Origin: Fen-999 sp041480065 | GTDB lineage: Bacteria > Pseudomonadota > Gammaproteobacteria > Burkholderiales > Rhodocyclaceae | DNA length: 64,000 nucleotides | Direction: 5' to 3' | NCBI GenBank assembly: GCA_041480065.1 | Contig: JBGOZF010000004.1 | Span: forward strand, 1 to 64,000 | Shown here: positions 37,379 through 46,256 of the stretch, one piece after another | Position numbering within the stretch: the stretch's first letter is position 1 | Layout: every line of letters starts with the position of its first letter | Notes under the pieces: model-generated | Told to the model about the DNA's origin: nothing | The model's input: only the letters and a program-made list of their open reading frames with translations | Database searches by the model: none | Made by a program: the position numbers and the translations under genes

Positions 37379-39304
37379 ATGTGCGGCATTTACGGCATCA
37401 TCCATCTCGACGGCAGCCCCGCGGATCCGGCGCTCATGGAGCGCATGGGGGACATCACCCGCCACCGTGGTCCCGATGACCAGGGCTGGCATCACGACGG
37501 CAACTGCGTCATCGGCATGCGCCGCTTGTCCATCATCGACGTGGCGGGAGGGCATCAACCCCTCACCAACGAGGATCAGACCCTGTGGCTGGTCTGCAAC
37601 GGCGAGGTCTACAACTTTCGCGAACTGCGCAGCGAACTCGCCGCCGCCGGCCATCGATTCCTGACCGGTTCGGATTGCGAGGTCATTCTCCACGGCTACG
37701 AGCAATGGGGCGACGACTTCGTCCTGCGGCTCAACGGCATGTACAACTTCGCGCTGTGGGATGCCCGCCGCCGCCGCCTGCTGATCGGACGTGACCGGAT
37801 AGGGGTAAAGCCCCTCTACTGGAGACAGGATGGTCAGCGCCTGGCTTTTGCGACCGAGGCCAAGGCTCTGCTCGCCTTGCCTGGCGTGGCGGTAGCCGTG
37901 GATCGAACCGCACTGGCCAGTTACCTCAATCTCGGTTATGTGTCCGCTCCCCGCTCGATGTTCGAGGGCATTGCCAAGCTGCCGGTGGCGACGGTGATGA
38001 GTGTCGAGAGCGGCCAGCTTGCCCCGCGCCGCTACTGGTCCCCGCCGGAACGGCTGGAGCAGGGCGTCAGCGAGGGCGAGTGGGCAGAGCGCATCCGCGC
38101 CGGCATCGACCGAGCGGTGCGCATGCAGATGGTTTCGGACGTGCCCATCGGCGCTTTCCTTTCGGGCGGCATCGACTCGTCGGCCGTGGTGGCCTGCATG
38201 GCAGGAGCGACCTCTCAGCCGGTCAAGACCTACGCGATCGGCTTCGGCGGTTCGGCGGCCGACGATTTCTACAACGAACTGCCTTACGCCCGCCGGGTTG
38301 CCGAACTGTTCCGCACCGACCATCACGAAATCGTCGTCAAGCCCGACGTGGTGTCCCTGTTGCCGCGCCTGCTCTGGCACATGGATGAACCGATCGCCGA
38401 CACGGCGTTCATCACCACCTACCTGGTCAGCGAGTTCGCGCGCAAGGATGTCACGGTAATACTTTCCGGCGTCGGCGGCGACGAACTGTTCGGCGGCTAC
38501 CGGCGTTATCTCGGCAACCATTATGCCGAGCGCTTTGCCCGCCTGCCGGGCTTTGTGCAAGGTCTGGCCAAGGGAGCGGGCAGTCTGCTGCCGGCGGACC
38601 GCCACTCGAAGTGGCTCAACATCGCCCGCCTGGCCAAGGGCTTCCTGGCGACGGCCGAACTCTCCTTCGAAGAGCGCTACCGGGCCTACCTCCAGATCAT
38701 GGATCGATCGCTGGCGGGACGACTTCTGGTGGGGGGCTCGGGCTCGGCATGGGATCCGCTGGCGGAAGCTTTTGCCGGCAGCACACAGGACGACCCCTGC
38801 AACCACATGCTGGCCGTCGACATGGCCTCGCAACTGCCGGATGACCTGCTGCTGCTGACCGACAAGATGAGCATGACGGTTTCACTTGAGTGCCGTGTTC
38901 CCCTCCTGGATCACGACCTGCTGGAGATGGCCGCCACCATGCCGGAGGCGGTCAAGATCAAGGGCGGCGTGCTCAAGGCGGCGATGAAGCAGGCCCTGGC
39001 CGACCGTCTGCCGCCGGACATCCTGCACCGCAAGAAGCGCGGTTTCGGCACGCCCATGGGCGCCTGGCTCAAGGGAGAACTGGGTCGCCTGCTCGACCGC
39101 ATCCTGTCGCCTGAGGCCATTCGGGCGCGCGGTTTGTTCGATTCGTCGGTCGTCGCGCAACTGATCGCCGACCATCGCGCCAACCGCCAGGACTACACCG
39201 ATGCACTGATTGCGCTGCTCAACTTCGAAGTCTGGGCGCGCATCTATCTCGACCGCCGCAGCCACGAAGACGTGACCGCGGAGTTGCAGGGAATGCTTGC
39301 ATGA
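37379..39304 (+). CDS. asnB: Asparagine synthase (glutamine-hydrolysing)
   Basis: A 641-residue class II amidotransferase with intact Cys2 (MCGIYGIIHLD), HRGPDDQGWH, MRRLSIIDVAGG and CNGEVYNF in the glutaminase domain, and LSGGIDSSA (Ser about 262) and SGVGGDELFGGYRRY in the synthetase domain. I start at ATG 37379, which places Cys at position 2 after a GAAGAGGG site; the open frame continues upstream but overlaps the preceding gene. The chemistry is amide formation from glutamine; whether the acceptor is aspartate or a sugar acid is unclear, but the cluster position favours a sugar acid. Its TGA overlaps the next ATG (ATGA). Confidence 0.92.
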   Translation: MCGIYGIIHLDGSPADPALMERMGDITRHRGPDDQGWHHDGNCVIGMRRLSIIDVAGGHQPLTNEDQTLWLVCNGEVYNFRELRSELAAAGHRFLTGSDCEVILHGYEQWGDDFVLRLNGMYNFALWDARRRRLLIGRDRIGVKPLYWRQDGQRLAFATEAKALLALPGVAVAVDRTALASYLNLGYVSAPRSMFEGIAKLPVATVMSVESGQLAPRRYWSPPERLEQGVSEGEWAERIRAGIDRAVRMQMVSDVPIGAFLSGGIDSSAVVACMAGATSQPVKTYAIGFGGSAADDFYNELPYARRVAELFRTDHHEIVVKPDVVSLLPRLLWHMDEPIADTAFITTYLVSEFARKDVTVILSGVGGDELFGGYRRYLGNHYAERFARLPGFVQGLAKGAGSLLPADRHSKWLNIARLAKGFLATAELSFEERYRAYLQIMDRSLAGRLLVGGSGSAWDPLAEAFAGSTQDDPCNHMLAVDMASQLPDDLLLLTDKMSMTVSLECRVPLLDHDLLEMAATMPEAVKIKGGVLKAAMKQALADRLPPDILHRKKRGFGTPMGAWLKGELGRLLDRILSPEAIRARGLFDSSVVAQLIADHRANRQDYTDALIALLNFEVWARIYLDRRSHEDVTAELQGMLA

Positions 39305-40515
39305 AGATCCTTTACGTTTGCCACCGCTTTCCTTTTCCGCCCAAGCGTGGCGGCAAGATCCGTCCCTTCAACATGATCCGGCATTTCACCGGACAGGGAC
39401 ACGAAGTCACGGTCTGCTCGCTGAGCCGGTCTCCGGCCGAGGCCCGCGAGGGCGAGGGTATCGCCGGGCACTGCAAGCGCTTCGAGATGGCCGCGGTCTC
39501 GAATCCCATACAGACGCTGCGCATGGTCGCGCGCCTGCCGCTGATGACGCCTTCCTCGATGGGCTACTTCTATTCGCCGGATCTCAGGCGCCGCATCGAT
39601 GCGCTGCTGGCCGCCGAGAAATTCGATCTCATCTTCGTGCATTGTTCGTCCGTGGCCCAGTATGTCGAGGACGTGCGCGGTATCCCCAAGATCCTCGATT
39701 TCGGCGACATGGATTCCCAGAAGTGGCTGGAATACGCCCGCTACAAGCCGTTCCCGCTCTCGCTCGGCTACCGGCTGGAAGGCAACAAGATGATGGCGGC
39801 CGAGAAGCGGCTGGCCGGGAAATTCGACCTGTGCACCGCCACGACCCGGGCCGAATGGGAAACCTTGCAGGACTACGGGACTGCCCATGCGACCGACTGG
39901 TTCCCGAACGGCGTCGATTCGGGATTCTTCAAGCCCGATGGCGAAGGCTACGACGCGGATACGCTGTCCTTCATCGGCCGTATGGACTACTACCCGAACC
40001 AGGAGTGCATGTTCGATTTCTGTCGCAATACGCTGCCCCTGATCCAGGCCAGGCGGCCGGCGGCCAAGTTGATCATCGTCGGCGCCGACCCGAGTCCTGC
40101 CGTCAGGAAACTCGGCGATCTCAAGGGAGTCACCGTCACAGGCTCGGTACCGGACGTGCGCCCTTACATCCTGCGCTCCGCTGCCATGGTGGCGCCGCTC
40201 AATATCGCGCGCGGTACGCAAAACAAGATACTCGAAGCCATGGCGATGGGCGTGCCGGTAGTAACCAGTCCGGCCGGTGCGGGCGGGGTCGATGCCGAGA
40301 ACGGTCGCCATTTCCTGGTCGGCGACAGCCCGAGCGCCTATGCCGAAGCCTGTCTGCGGCTTATGCAGGATGGCGGCGAACGGGCGCGCTTTGCCGTTGC
40401 CGGGCGCGAACGCATGCTGAGCAATCATGATTGGCAGGCCTCGATGCGTCGACTGGACGGTATCGTCGAGCGTGTCATGGCAGGGTGGCGAGCCAAGTAC
40501 AATGCCGGTTCTTGA
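39301..40515 (+). CDS. XrtA-associated glycosyltransferase (stp1-like)
   Basis: A 404-residue GT-B glycosyltransferase matching the PEP-CTERM/EpsH1 sugar transferase family 1 (TIGR03087 by memory). It starts MKILYVCHRFPFPPKRGGKI, where the basic RGGKIR loop binds the acceptor. SFIGRMDYYPNQ opens the donor domain and NKILEAMAMGVPVVTSPAGA forms the nucleotide-sugar site. It is coupled to asnB by an ATGA overlap. No signal peptide or membrane segment. Confidence 0.92.
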   Translation: MKILYVCHRFPFPPKRGGKIRPFNMIRHFTGQGHEVTVCSLSRSPAEAREGEGIAGHCKRFEMAAVSNPIQTLRMVARLPLMTPSSMGYFYSPDLRRRIDALLAAEKFDLIFVHCSSVAQYVEDVRGIPKILDFGDMDSQKWLEYARYKPFPLSLGYRLEGNKMMAAEKRLAGKFDLCTATTRAEWETLQDYGTAHATDWFPNGVDSGFFKPDGEGYDADTLSFIGRMDYYPNQECMFDFCRNTLPLIQARRPAAKLIIVGADPSPAVRKLGDLKGVTVTGSVPDVRPYILRSAAMVAPLNIARGTQNKILEAMAMGVPVVTSPAGAGGVDAENGRHFLVGDSPSAYAEACLRLMQDGGERARFAVAGRERMLSNHDWQASMRRLDGIVERVMAGWRAKYNAGS

Positions 40516-40530
40516 CAATGGGGTGACGCA

Positions 40531-41847
40531 ATGAGAATTAGTATCTTCGGCCTGGGTTATGTGGGGGCGGTGTCGCTGGCCTGCCTGTCGCGCGACGGTC
40601 ACGATGTCATCGGTGTGGACATCGACTCGACGAAACTCGACCTGATCAAGGCCGGCAACACGCCCGTGGTCGAGGAGGGCATGGTCGATCTGATGGCACG
40701 GGTTGCCGCCAGCGGCAAGGTGAGGGTGACGACCGATTCGCGACAGGCGGTACTCGACAGCGAAATTTCCCTGGTCTGCGTCGGCACGCCGTCGGCGACC
40801 AACGGCAGCCAGGACCAAGGCGCGATTCTGCGTCTGGCCGAAGAAATGGGCGAGGCCATACGCGACAAGCGCGAACCTCATGTGGTGGTGTTCAGGTCGA
40901 CGCTGGTGCCAGGCACGGTAGAGACCGTGCTGCGCCCGATCATCGAAAAGAAATCGGGCAAGGTCGATGGCAAGGACTTCTTCCTGTGCTTCCAGCCGGA
41001 ATTCCTGCGCGAGGGGTCGTCGATTCGCGACTACGACAAGCCGCCATTCACCATCGTCGGCGCCAACCATGCCTATCCGGTCGAACGGCTGCGCAGTCTC
41101 TTTGGACATCTGCCCTGCAAGTTCATCGAAACCTCGGTTCGCTCCGCCGAGATGATGAAATACTGCTGCAACAACTTCCATGCCCTCAAGATCACCTTCG
41201 CCAACGAAACGGCCCGACTGTGCGGCGCCCTCGGTGTCGATCCTTTCGAGGTCATGGACCTGGTCTGTCAGGACACCCAGCTCAACATCTCGCGGGCTTA
41301 TCTGAGGCCGGGTTTCGCCTTCGGCGGTTCCTGCCTGCCCAAGGACCTGCGCGCGACGACCTACCTGGCCAAGATCCATGATGTCGAGTTGCCCATGCTC
41401 GGCGGCATCATGTCGTCCAACCGGAACCACATCGACCTGGCGATACAGAAACTGCTTGCCACCGGCAAGCGCAAGATCGGCTTCATCGGCCTGTCGTTCA
41501 AGACCGGCACCGACGATCTGCGCGAGAGCCCTCTGGTGACCCTGGCCGAGCAATTGATCGGCAAGGGCATGCAGCTCTCGATCTACGACCCGGAGGTGCA
41601 CCTGTCGCGCCTGCTCGGGGCCAACCGCCGTTATATCGAACTGCACTTGCCGCACATCGGGCAACTGCTCCAACCCGAACTCGAGAAGGTCATCGACGAA
41701 TCGGAGGTGCTGGTGCTCGGCCTGACCGGACAAGAGATCATCGATGTCCTGGCTGCCCGCAGCCGCGCCGACCAGATGCTGCTCGATCTCGTGCATCTGC
41801 CCGAGGGGGCACCGATTGCGGCGCGGGTCGAGGGGTTGTGCTGGTAG
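40531..41847 (+). CDS. GDP-mannose 6-dehydrogenase-like nucleotide-sugar dehydrogenase
   Basis: A 438-residue UDP/GDP-sugar dehydrogenase. The N-terminal NAD site is ISIFGLGYVGAVSL, and the catalytic Cys lies in FGGSCLPKD at residue 268, the same number as in Pseudomonas AlgD. FETSVRSAEMMKY-like and FKTGTDDLRESP segments complete the three-domain fold. The overall appearance is closer to AlgD than to UDP-glucose dehydrogenase, so the product would be GDP-mannuronate, but a UDP-sugar substrate cannot be excluded. Either way the polymer probably contains a uronic acid, a fit substrate for the amidotransferases nearby. The end overlaps the next gene by ten bases. Confidence 0.88.
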   Translation: MRISIFGLGYVGAVSLACLSRDGHDVIGVDIDSTKLDLIKAGNTPVVEEGMVDLMARVAASGKVRVTTDSRQAVLDSEISLVCVGTPSATNGSQDQGAILRLAEEMGEAIRDKREPHVVVFRSTLVPGTVETVLRPIIEKKSGKVDGKDFFLCFQPEFLREGSSIRDYDKPPFTIVGANHAYPVERLRSLFGHLPCKFIETSVRSAEMMKYCCNNFHALKITFANETARLCGALGVDPFEVMDLVCQDTQLNISRAYLRPGFAFGGSCLPKDLRATTYLAKIHDVELPMLGGIMSSNRNHIDLAIQKLLATGKRKIGFIGLSFKTGTDDLRESPLVTLAEQLIGKGMQLSIYDPEVHLSRLLGANRRYIELHLPHIGQLLQPELEKVIDESEVLVLGLTGQEIIDVLAARSRADQMLLDLVHLPEGAPIAARVEGLCW

Positions 41848-42881
41848 TGGCGGGCACAAATTCGTCACGGCTGAACTTCTGGCGGCGTGGCACCTGGATC
41901 AGCCTGGCGGTTCTCGTGCTGTCGGTGCTGTCGCTGTCGCCCTATTTCGTCAGTTCCACCGAGGTTGTCCGCATGCGTAATGCGCTGGCCTTGATGGATG
42001 GCGCGAATACCACCTTCGACTGGACGCCGGAGAACGTGCCCGCCGACTTCATGCTCGAGCGTGGCACGCCCGATCCGCAGTTTGTCGAAGCCGCCGCAAA
42101 GCTCGGCCTTGCGGACATGAGTTCGGACTGGGATCGGGTACTGGCGATCAGTCGGCACCTGCTGGGCAGTGCCCCCGAACTCGTGGGGTCGCCGATTCAA
42201 TCCGATCTGCGCGATACCTACGATCGCATCACGCACCAGGGCCAGGGCTACTGCGTCGACTTCACCCGTGTCTTCATGGCGTTCGCCGTCACGGCTGGAA
42301 TTCCCGTACGTTCCTGGGCATTCTCTTTCGACGGCTTCGGTGGCCACGGCCATGTCCTGCCGGAAATATGGAATCGGCAACTGAAGCGCTGGCAGTTGGT
42401 CGATGTGTTCAACAACTACTACTTCCACGGTGCGGACGGCGTGGCGGTCTCGGCGTCGGAACTTCGTCGCGCTTTGCGCGAAGCCCCGTTGTCGATTCAC
42501 GTTGATCTTCTATATCCCGGCGCGCGTCCCGGCTACGTGATCGAGGAGAAGCTCTGGGACTACTACGGCCGCGGCCTGCCGGAGTGGTACATGTTCTGGG
42601 GCAACAATGTCTTTTCCTACGACAGGGCCATGATGGCGCGTCCCCTTGGGCGCGTATCCCGCTCGCTGGAACAGTTGGACGCTATTGCGATCGGGATCTA
42701 CCCTCCGGTTAACCTGGTGGTCGACAGCGGCAACCGCGACAAGGTCGACGCGATGTGGCGGCTGCGCAGGCATCTCATCGTGGTCGCGTGGACCGGCGGC
42801 CTGGCCTTGCTGGTCCTTCCGGTGTGCGCAGTCGGATGGCAGATGAGTACACGGCGTCGCCTGCCTCTCGAGCCGACGTGA
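41838..42881 (+). CDS. Membrane-anchored transglutaminase-like protein
   Basis: A 347-residue protein with an N-terminal membrane segment (WISLAVLVLSVLSLSPYFV), a periplasmic transglutaminase-like domain (about residues 90-220), and a C-terminal membrane segment (LIVVAWTGGLALLVLPVCAVGW). The catalytic Cys is in GYCVDFTRVF (Cys139), the His in GFGGHGHVLPEIW and the Asp in WQLVDVFNNYY. These papain-like enzymes can cleave peptides or amides or form them; the target here is unknown. GTG 41838 starts inside the dehydrogenase gene; GTG 41847 is an alternative. The stop overlaps the next glycosyltransferase start. Confidence 0.85.
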   Translation: MLVVAGTNSSRLNFWRRGTWISLAVLVLSVLSLSPYFVSSTEVVRMRNALALMDGANTTFDWTPENVPADFMLERGTPDPQFVEAAAKLGLADMSSDWDRVLAISRHLLGSAPELVGSPIQSDLRDTYDRITHQGQGYCVDFTRVFMAFAVTAGIPVRSWAFSFDGFGGHGHVLPEIWNRQLKRWQLVDVFNNYYFHGADGVAVSASELRRALREAPLSIHVDLLYPGARPGYVIEEKLWDYYGRGLPEWYMFWGNNVFSYDRAMMARPLGRVSRSLEQLDAIAIGIYPPVNLVVDSGNRDKVDAMWRLRRHLIVVAWTGGLALLVLPVCAVGWQMSTRRRLPLEPT

Positions 42882-44098
42882 CCAGAAAGATTCGCACCCT
42901 GCTGTTTTCGACGTTGTATCCGAGCAGCGTCAGACCTCGGCACGGCATCTTCGTCGAAACGCGCCTGCGCGAACTATTGGCCAGCAAGGCGGTCGAGACG
43001 CGGGTCGTCGCGCCGGTGCCCTGGTTCTTTTCAACGCATCCGCGCTACGGCGACTACGCGCGCGCCGCCAGGACACCGATGCGCGAGACCCACAACGGCA
43101 TTGAAGTGGAGCATCCGCGCTATTTCCTGCCGCCGAAGGTCGGGATGACCGTGGCCCCGCTTAGCCTCGCCCTGGGTGCCATCGCAACGGTGCGCCGGCT
43201 GATACGCGAGGGGTTTGATTTCGATCTGATCGACGCCCATTACTATTATCCCGACGGCGTCGCCGCCGCCTTGATCGCGAAGTGGATCAATAAGCCCTTT
43301 GTCGTCACAGCACGCGGAACCGACCTCAACGTGATCCCGCGTTACCGCCTGCCGCGTCGAATGATACGTTGGACTGTCGGACGGGCGGCGGCGTCGATTG
43401 GGGTGTCCCGCGCGCTGGTCGACGTGTTGAGGGGGTTGGGTGCGCCCGAAGACAAAGTCCACGTGATGCGCAATGGCGTCGATCTGTCGCGTTTCCATCC
43501 GGTTCCCCAGAATGAGGCGCGTCAGGCGCTCGGCCTGAGCGGTTCGCCGATCCTGCTATCCGTGGGCAATCTGGTCGAGAACAAGGGGCACAATTTCGTC
43601 ATCGATGTTCTTGCCGGGCTCCTCACCGCGCACCCGGATGCCTGCTTGGTCATCATCGGAGACGGCCCGGACAAGCAGAACCTTCAGAATCAGGTCGCGC
43701 GCCTTGGATTGAGCGAGCGAGTTCGCTTCGTCGCAACATTGCCCAACACGGATCTTGCGACATGGTACAGCGCTGCCGACGTCCTGATCCTGGCTTCGAG
43801 TCGGGAAGGATGGCCGAATATCCTGCTTGAATCGATGGCCTGCGGCACGCCGGTAGTGGCGACGAAGGTCGGCGGTACTCCCGAGATCGTAACGACCGAC
43901 ATGGTGGGATGGCTGGTGGATAGACTGAATGTGTCGGACCTGCTGGGGGCCGTCGACGGCCTGCTGATTGCCCGCCCTGACCGCGCCGCCGTTCGCGCCT
44001 ATGCAGGGAACTTCGGTTGGGCTGCGACTACGCAGGCTCAACTGGTATTGTTCAACAATGTCGCATCGTCGACTGGAGATGATCGGCGTCATGTCTGA
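42878..44098 (+). CDS. Glycosyltransferase family 4
   Basis: A 406-residue GT-B glycosyltransferase. Start GTG 42878 lies in a GTGA overlap with the transglutaminase-like gene and gives the start TRKIRTLLFSTLYPSSVRPR, typical for this family; the frame extends further upstream but only inside the previous gene. The central linker has KPFVVTARGTDLNVIPRY, and the donor domain VGNLVENKGHNFVIDVL and ESMACGTPVVATKVGGTPE. It has no signal peptide. Its sugar cannot be told from sequence. About 70 bases separate it from the ligase gene. Confidence 0.92.
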   Translation: MTRKIRTLLFSTLYPSSVRPRHGIFVETRLRELLASKAVETRVVAPVPWFFSTHPRYGDYARAARTPMRETHNGIEVEHPRYFLPPKVGMTVAPLSLALGAIATVRRLIREGFDFDLIDAHYYYPDGVAAALIAKWINKPFVVTARGTDLNVIPRYRLPRRMIRWTVGRAAASIGVSRALVDVLRGLGAPEDKVHVMRNGVDLSRFHPVPQNEARQALGLSGSPILLSVGNLVENKGHNFVIDVLAGLLTAHPDACLVIIGDGPDKQNLQNQVARLGLSERVRFVATLPNTDLATWYSAADVLILASSREGWPNILLESMACGTPVVATKVGGTPEIVTTDMVGWLVDRLNVSDLLGAVDGLLIARPDRAAVRAYAGNFGWAATTQAQLVLFNNVASSTGDDRRHV

Positions 44099-44169
44099 TC
44101 AGACTCTCCCATTGACCAAGCATTCTTGTGGCAGCGACGCCACTTCAAAGATCATCAAAGAGGCCTCGG

Positions 44170-45483
44170 ATGCGTGACATCATCATCACAGTCGTCATTT
44201 TCGGCCTACTGCCGTTCATCCTGCGCAGCCCGCGCGTAGGCGCCTATACGTGGGCATGGATATCGATGATGATTCCGCATCGCGCCGCCTGGGGTTTCGC
44301 GCGCTCTCTGCCGTTTGCACAGATCGTGGCCATTACTACCTTAATCAGCTTCTTCTTCTCGAAGGAGCGCCGTCCCTTCCCGGTCAACGCCATCACTACG
44401 ACACAGTTTCTGTTCGTGGTCTGGATGAGCTTCACGAGCCTGTTCGCCCTTGGCAATCCCGACATGGTACTTGATCACTGGATCATGGTTCTGAAGATTC
44501 ACCTGATGTTGTTCGTCACCATGATGCTGATCCGCGATCGCGTGCAGATCGAACGTCTGATTTGGGTGGTTACGCTGTCCATCGGCTTCTATGGTTTCAA
44601 GGGAGGTATCTGGACAGTCCTGACGGGAGGTAGCGCGCGCGTGTGGGGGCCATCCGGCGGGGCGGTCGGCGGCAACAATGAAGTTGGCCTGGCCTTGGTT
44701 ATGCTGATACCATTCATGTATTACCTGTACCAGACTTCAAGCCGGCGCATGATTCGCTGGGGCACGCTGGTCTTCATCGTCTTCAACTGTTTTGGCATCC
44801 TGGGCACCCAGTCGCGCGGTGCGCTGGTGGCGCTACTGGCCATGGCATTTGCGCTTGGACTCAAGGGGAAAAACCCGATTCGAACCAGCCTGCTCATTGT
44901 CGGGCTGCTGACGGTTGCCATCACGTTCATGCCGGAGTCCTGGTCCGGCCGCATGCATACGATCGAGACCTATGAGCAGGATTCCTCGGCCATGTCCCGC
45001 CTTTATGCCTGGCAGACCATGTGGAATGCAGCCGTCGACAGGCCGCTGGTCGGGGTTGGGTTTGCTGCCGATAATCCCGCCGTGTTCTCTCGATACGCGC
45101 CTGTCGGAGGAGTTGGTACCTATGCGGGTGGCGGTATCTACGTGGCCCACAGTATCTATTTTCAAGCCCTTGGAGAGCATGGTTTCGTTGGACTGGCGCT
45201 GTACCTTGCACTCGGCCTGTTGACCTGGCGCAAGGCCGGGCGGATTGCTCGCGAAACTCGTGACGATCCTGACTTTGGTTCCTGGGTACCCCAGTTGATG
45301 CGGATGGTTCAGGTGAGCCTGATTGGTTTCGCGACCGGGGGCGCTTTCTTGAGCCTGGTGCATTTCGATCTGCCCTATTACGTCCTCAGTTTCGTTGTCC
45401 TGGTTGATGCCACGCTTCGTGAGCGCTCCAAGCAGACGGTGGGGCGCGATGACACCCCTGCTGCGGCAACAGCCACCCGGTAG
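44170..45483 (+). CDS. O-antigen ligase/polymerase-like protein, exosortase A-associated
   Basis: A 437-residue polytopic membrane protein with about ten to twelve hydrophobic segments and a Wzy_C-type region (residues about 190-370). It starts MRDIIITVVIFGLLPFILRS, matching the exosortase A-associated putative O-glycosylation ligase (TIGR03097 by memory). The large loop before the final segments contains VGVGFAADNPAVFSRY and HSIYFQALGEHGFVG, where the conserved His/Arg of ligases lies. It would polymerise the exopolysaccharide or ligate it to a protein such as a PEP-CTERM substrate. ATG 44170 is used because an AAAGAGG site precedes it; an in-frame upstream start adds only 14 residues. Confidence 0.9.
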   Translation: MRDIIITVVIFGLLPFILRSPRVGAYTWAWISMMIPHRAAWGFARSLPFAQIVAITTLISFFFSKERRPFPVNAITTTQFLFVVWMSFTSLFALGNPDMVLDHWIMVLKIHLMLFVTMMLIRDRVQIERLIWVVTLSIGFYGFKGGIWTVLTGGSARVWGPSGGAVGGNNEVGLALVMLIPFMYYLYQTSSRRMIRWGTLVFIVFNCFGILGTQSRGALVALLAMAFALGLKGKNPIRTSLLIVGLLTVAITFMPESWSGRMHTIETYEQDSSAMSRLYAWQTMWNAAVDRPLVGVGFAADNPAVFSRYAPVGGVGTYAGGGIYVAHSIYFQALGEHGFVGLALYLALGLLTWRKAGRIARETRDDPDFGSWVPQLMRMVQVSLIGFATGGAFLSLVHFDLPYYVLSFVVLVDATLRERSKQTVGRDDTPAAATATR

Positions 45484-45512
45484 ATTCATATTCATCAGGA
45501 TCGGAAGACCAA

Positions 45513-46235
45513 ATGACAGCCTTGTCCGACAGATTGCTCCGAAAGTACTACCCGTCAGAGAATCATCCCTACCGGCTCTTCGAACAACGGGTGAATAGCT
45601 TGTTGACACCCGATACCGTATTGCTCGACGCCGGTTGCGGCCGTACGGTTCCGGTACTGCGAAAGTATCTCGGCCGTGCGCGACACCTGATCGGTATAGA
45701 ACTGGTCGAATTTTCCGATGTCCCTCCTGGAATCGAAACCCACAACGCGGACCTGTCGCAGTTGCCTGTGCCTGATGCCAGTGTCGATCTGATCATGTCG
45801 CGCAGCGTGTTCGAACATCTTGTCGATCCCGAGTCTGTCTATCGGGAGTTCTCGCGGGTCTTGCGACCTGGGGGCGCCGTGGTATTCCTTACCGCCAATA
45901 TGTGGGATTACGGCACGCTGGTGGCGAAGTTGGTGCCCAACCGCCTTCACGCCGCTATCGTCAGGTATGTCGAAGGGCGGAAGGAAGAAGATACGTTTCC
46001 CACGGCATACAGGACGAATACTCATACCGATGTAGACCGGTTGGCGGCATCAGCGGGTTTTGTGCTCGAGTCCTTCGAGTACCTTAGCCAATATCCCAAT
46101 TACTTGATGTTCAACGGGGCGCTGTTCTTCCTCGGCATGTGCTTTGAGAAGGTGATCAGCCGCTTCGAGATGCTGCGCTTTCTGCGCGGGTGGATCATGG
46201 TGACGCTGCGCAAGCCTTGCGTCGCCGTTTCGTAA
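45513..46235 (+). CDS. Class I SAM-dependent methyltransferase
   Basis: A 240-residue methyltransferase of the Methyltransf_11 type. Motif I is LLDAGCGRTVPVL (about residues 36-48), motif II is GIELVEFSDVPPG, motif III is VDLIMSRSVFEHL, followed by REFSRVLRPGGAVVFLT. A hydrophobic C-terminal part (LMFNGALFFLGMCFEKVI) suggests membrane association. It probably O-methylates a sugar in the polysaccharide; the target cannot be deduced. The ATG follows AGGATCGGAAG. It sits between the ligase and the second deacetylase. Confidence 0.9.
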   Translation: MTALSDRLLRKYYPSENHPYRLFEQRVNSLLTPDTVLLDAGCGRTVPVLRKYLGRARHLIGIELVEFSDVPPGIETHNADLSQLPVPDASVDLIMSRSVFEHLVDPESVYREFSRVLRPGGAVVFLTANMWDYGTLVAKLVPNRLHAAIVRYVEGRKEEDTFPTAYRTNTHTDVDRLAASAGFVLESFEYLSQYPNYLMFNGALFFLGMCFEKVISRFEMLRFLRGWIMVTLRKPCVAVS

Positions 46236-46256
46236 ACGCTATCGAGAGACGCTGTT

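Noticed and set aside
39244..41868. An 874-codon open frame on the - strand
   Set aside because: It is the antisense shadow of a glycosyltransferase and the AlgD-like gene, both with clear motifs; high GC makes long antisense frames common here. Similar shadows exist at 11974-13755, 29406-31076, 35739-37223 and 37355-38833.
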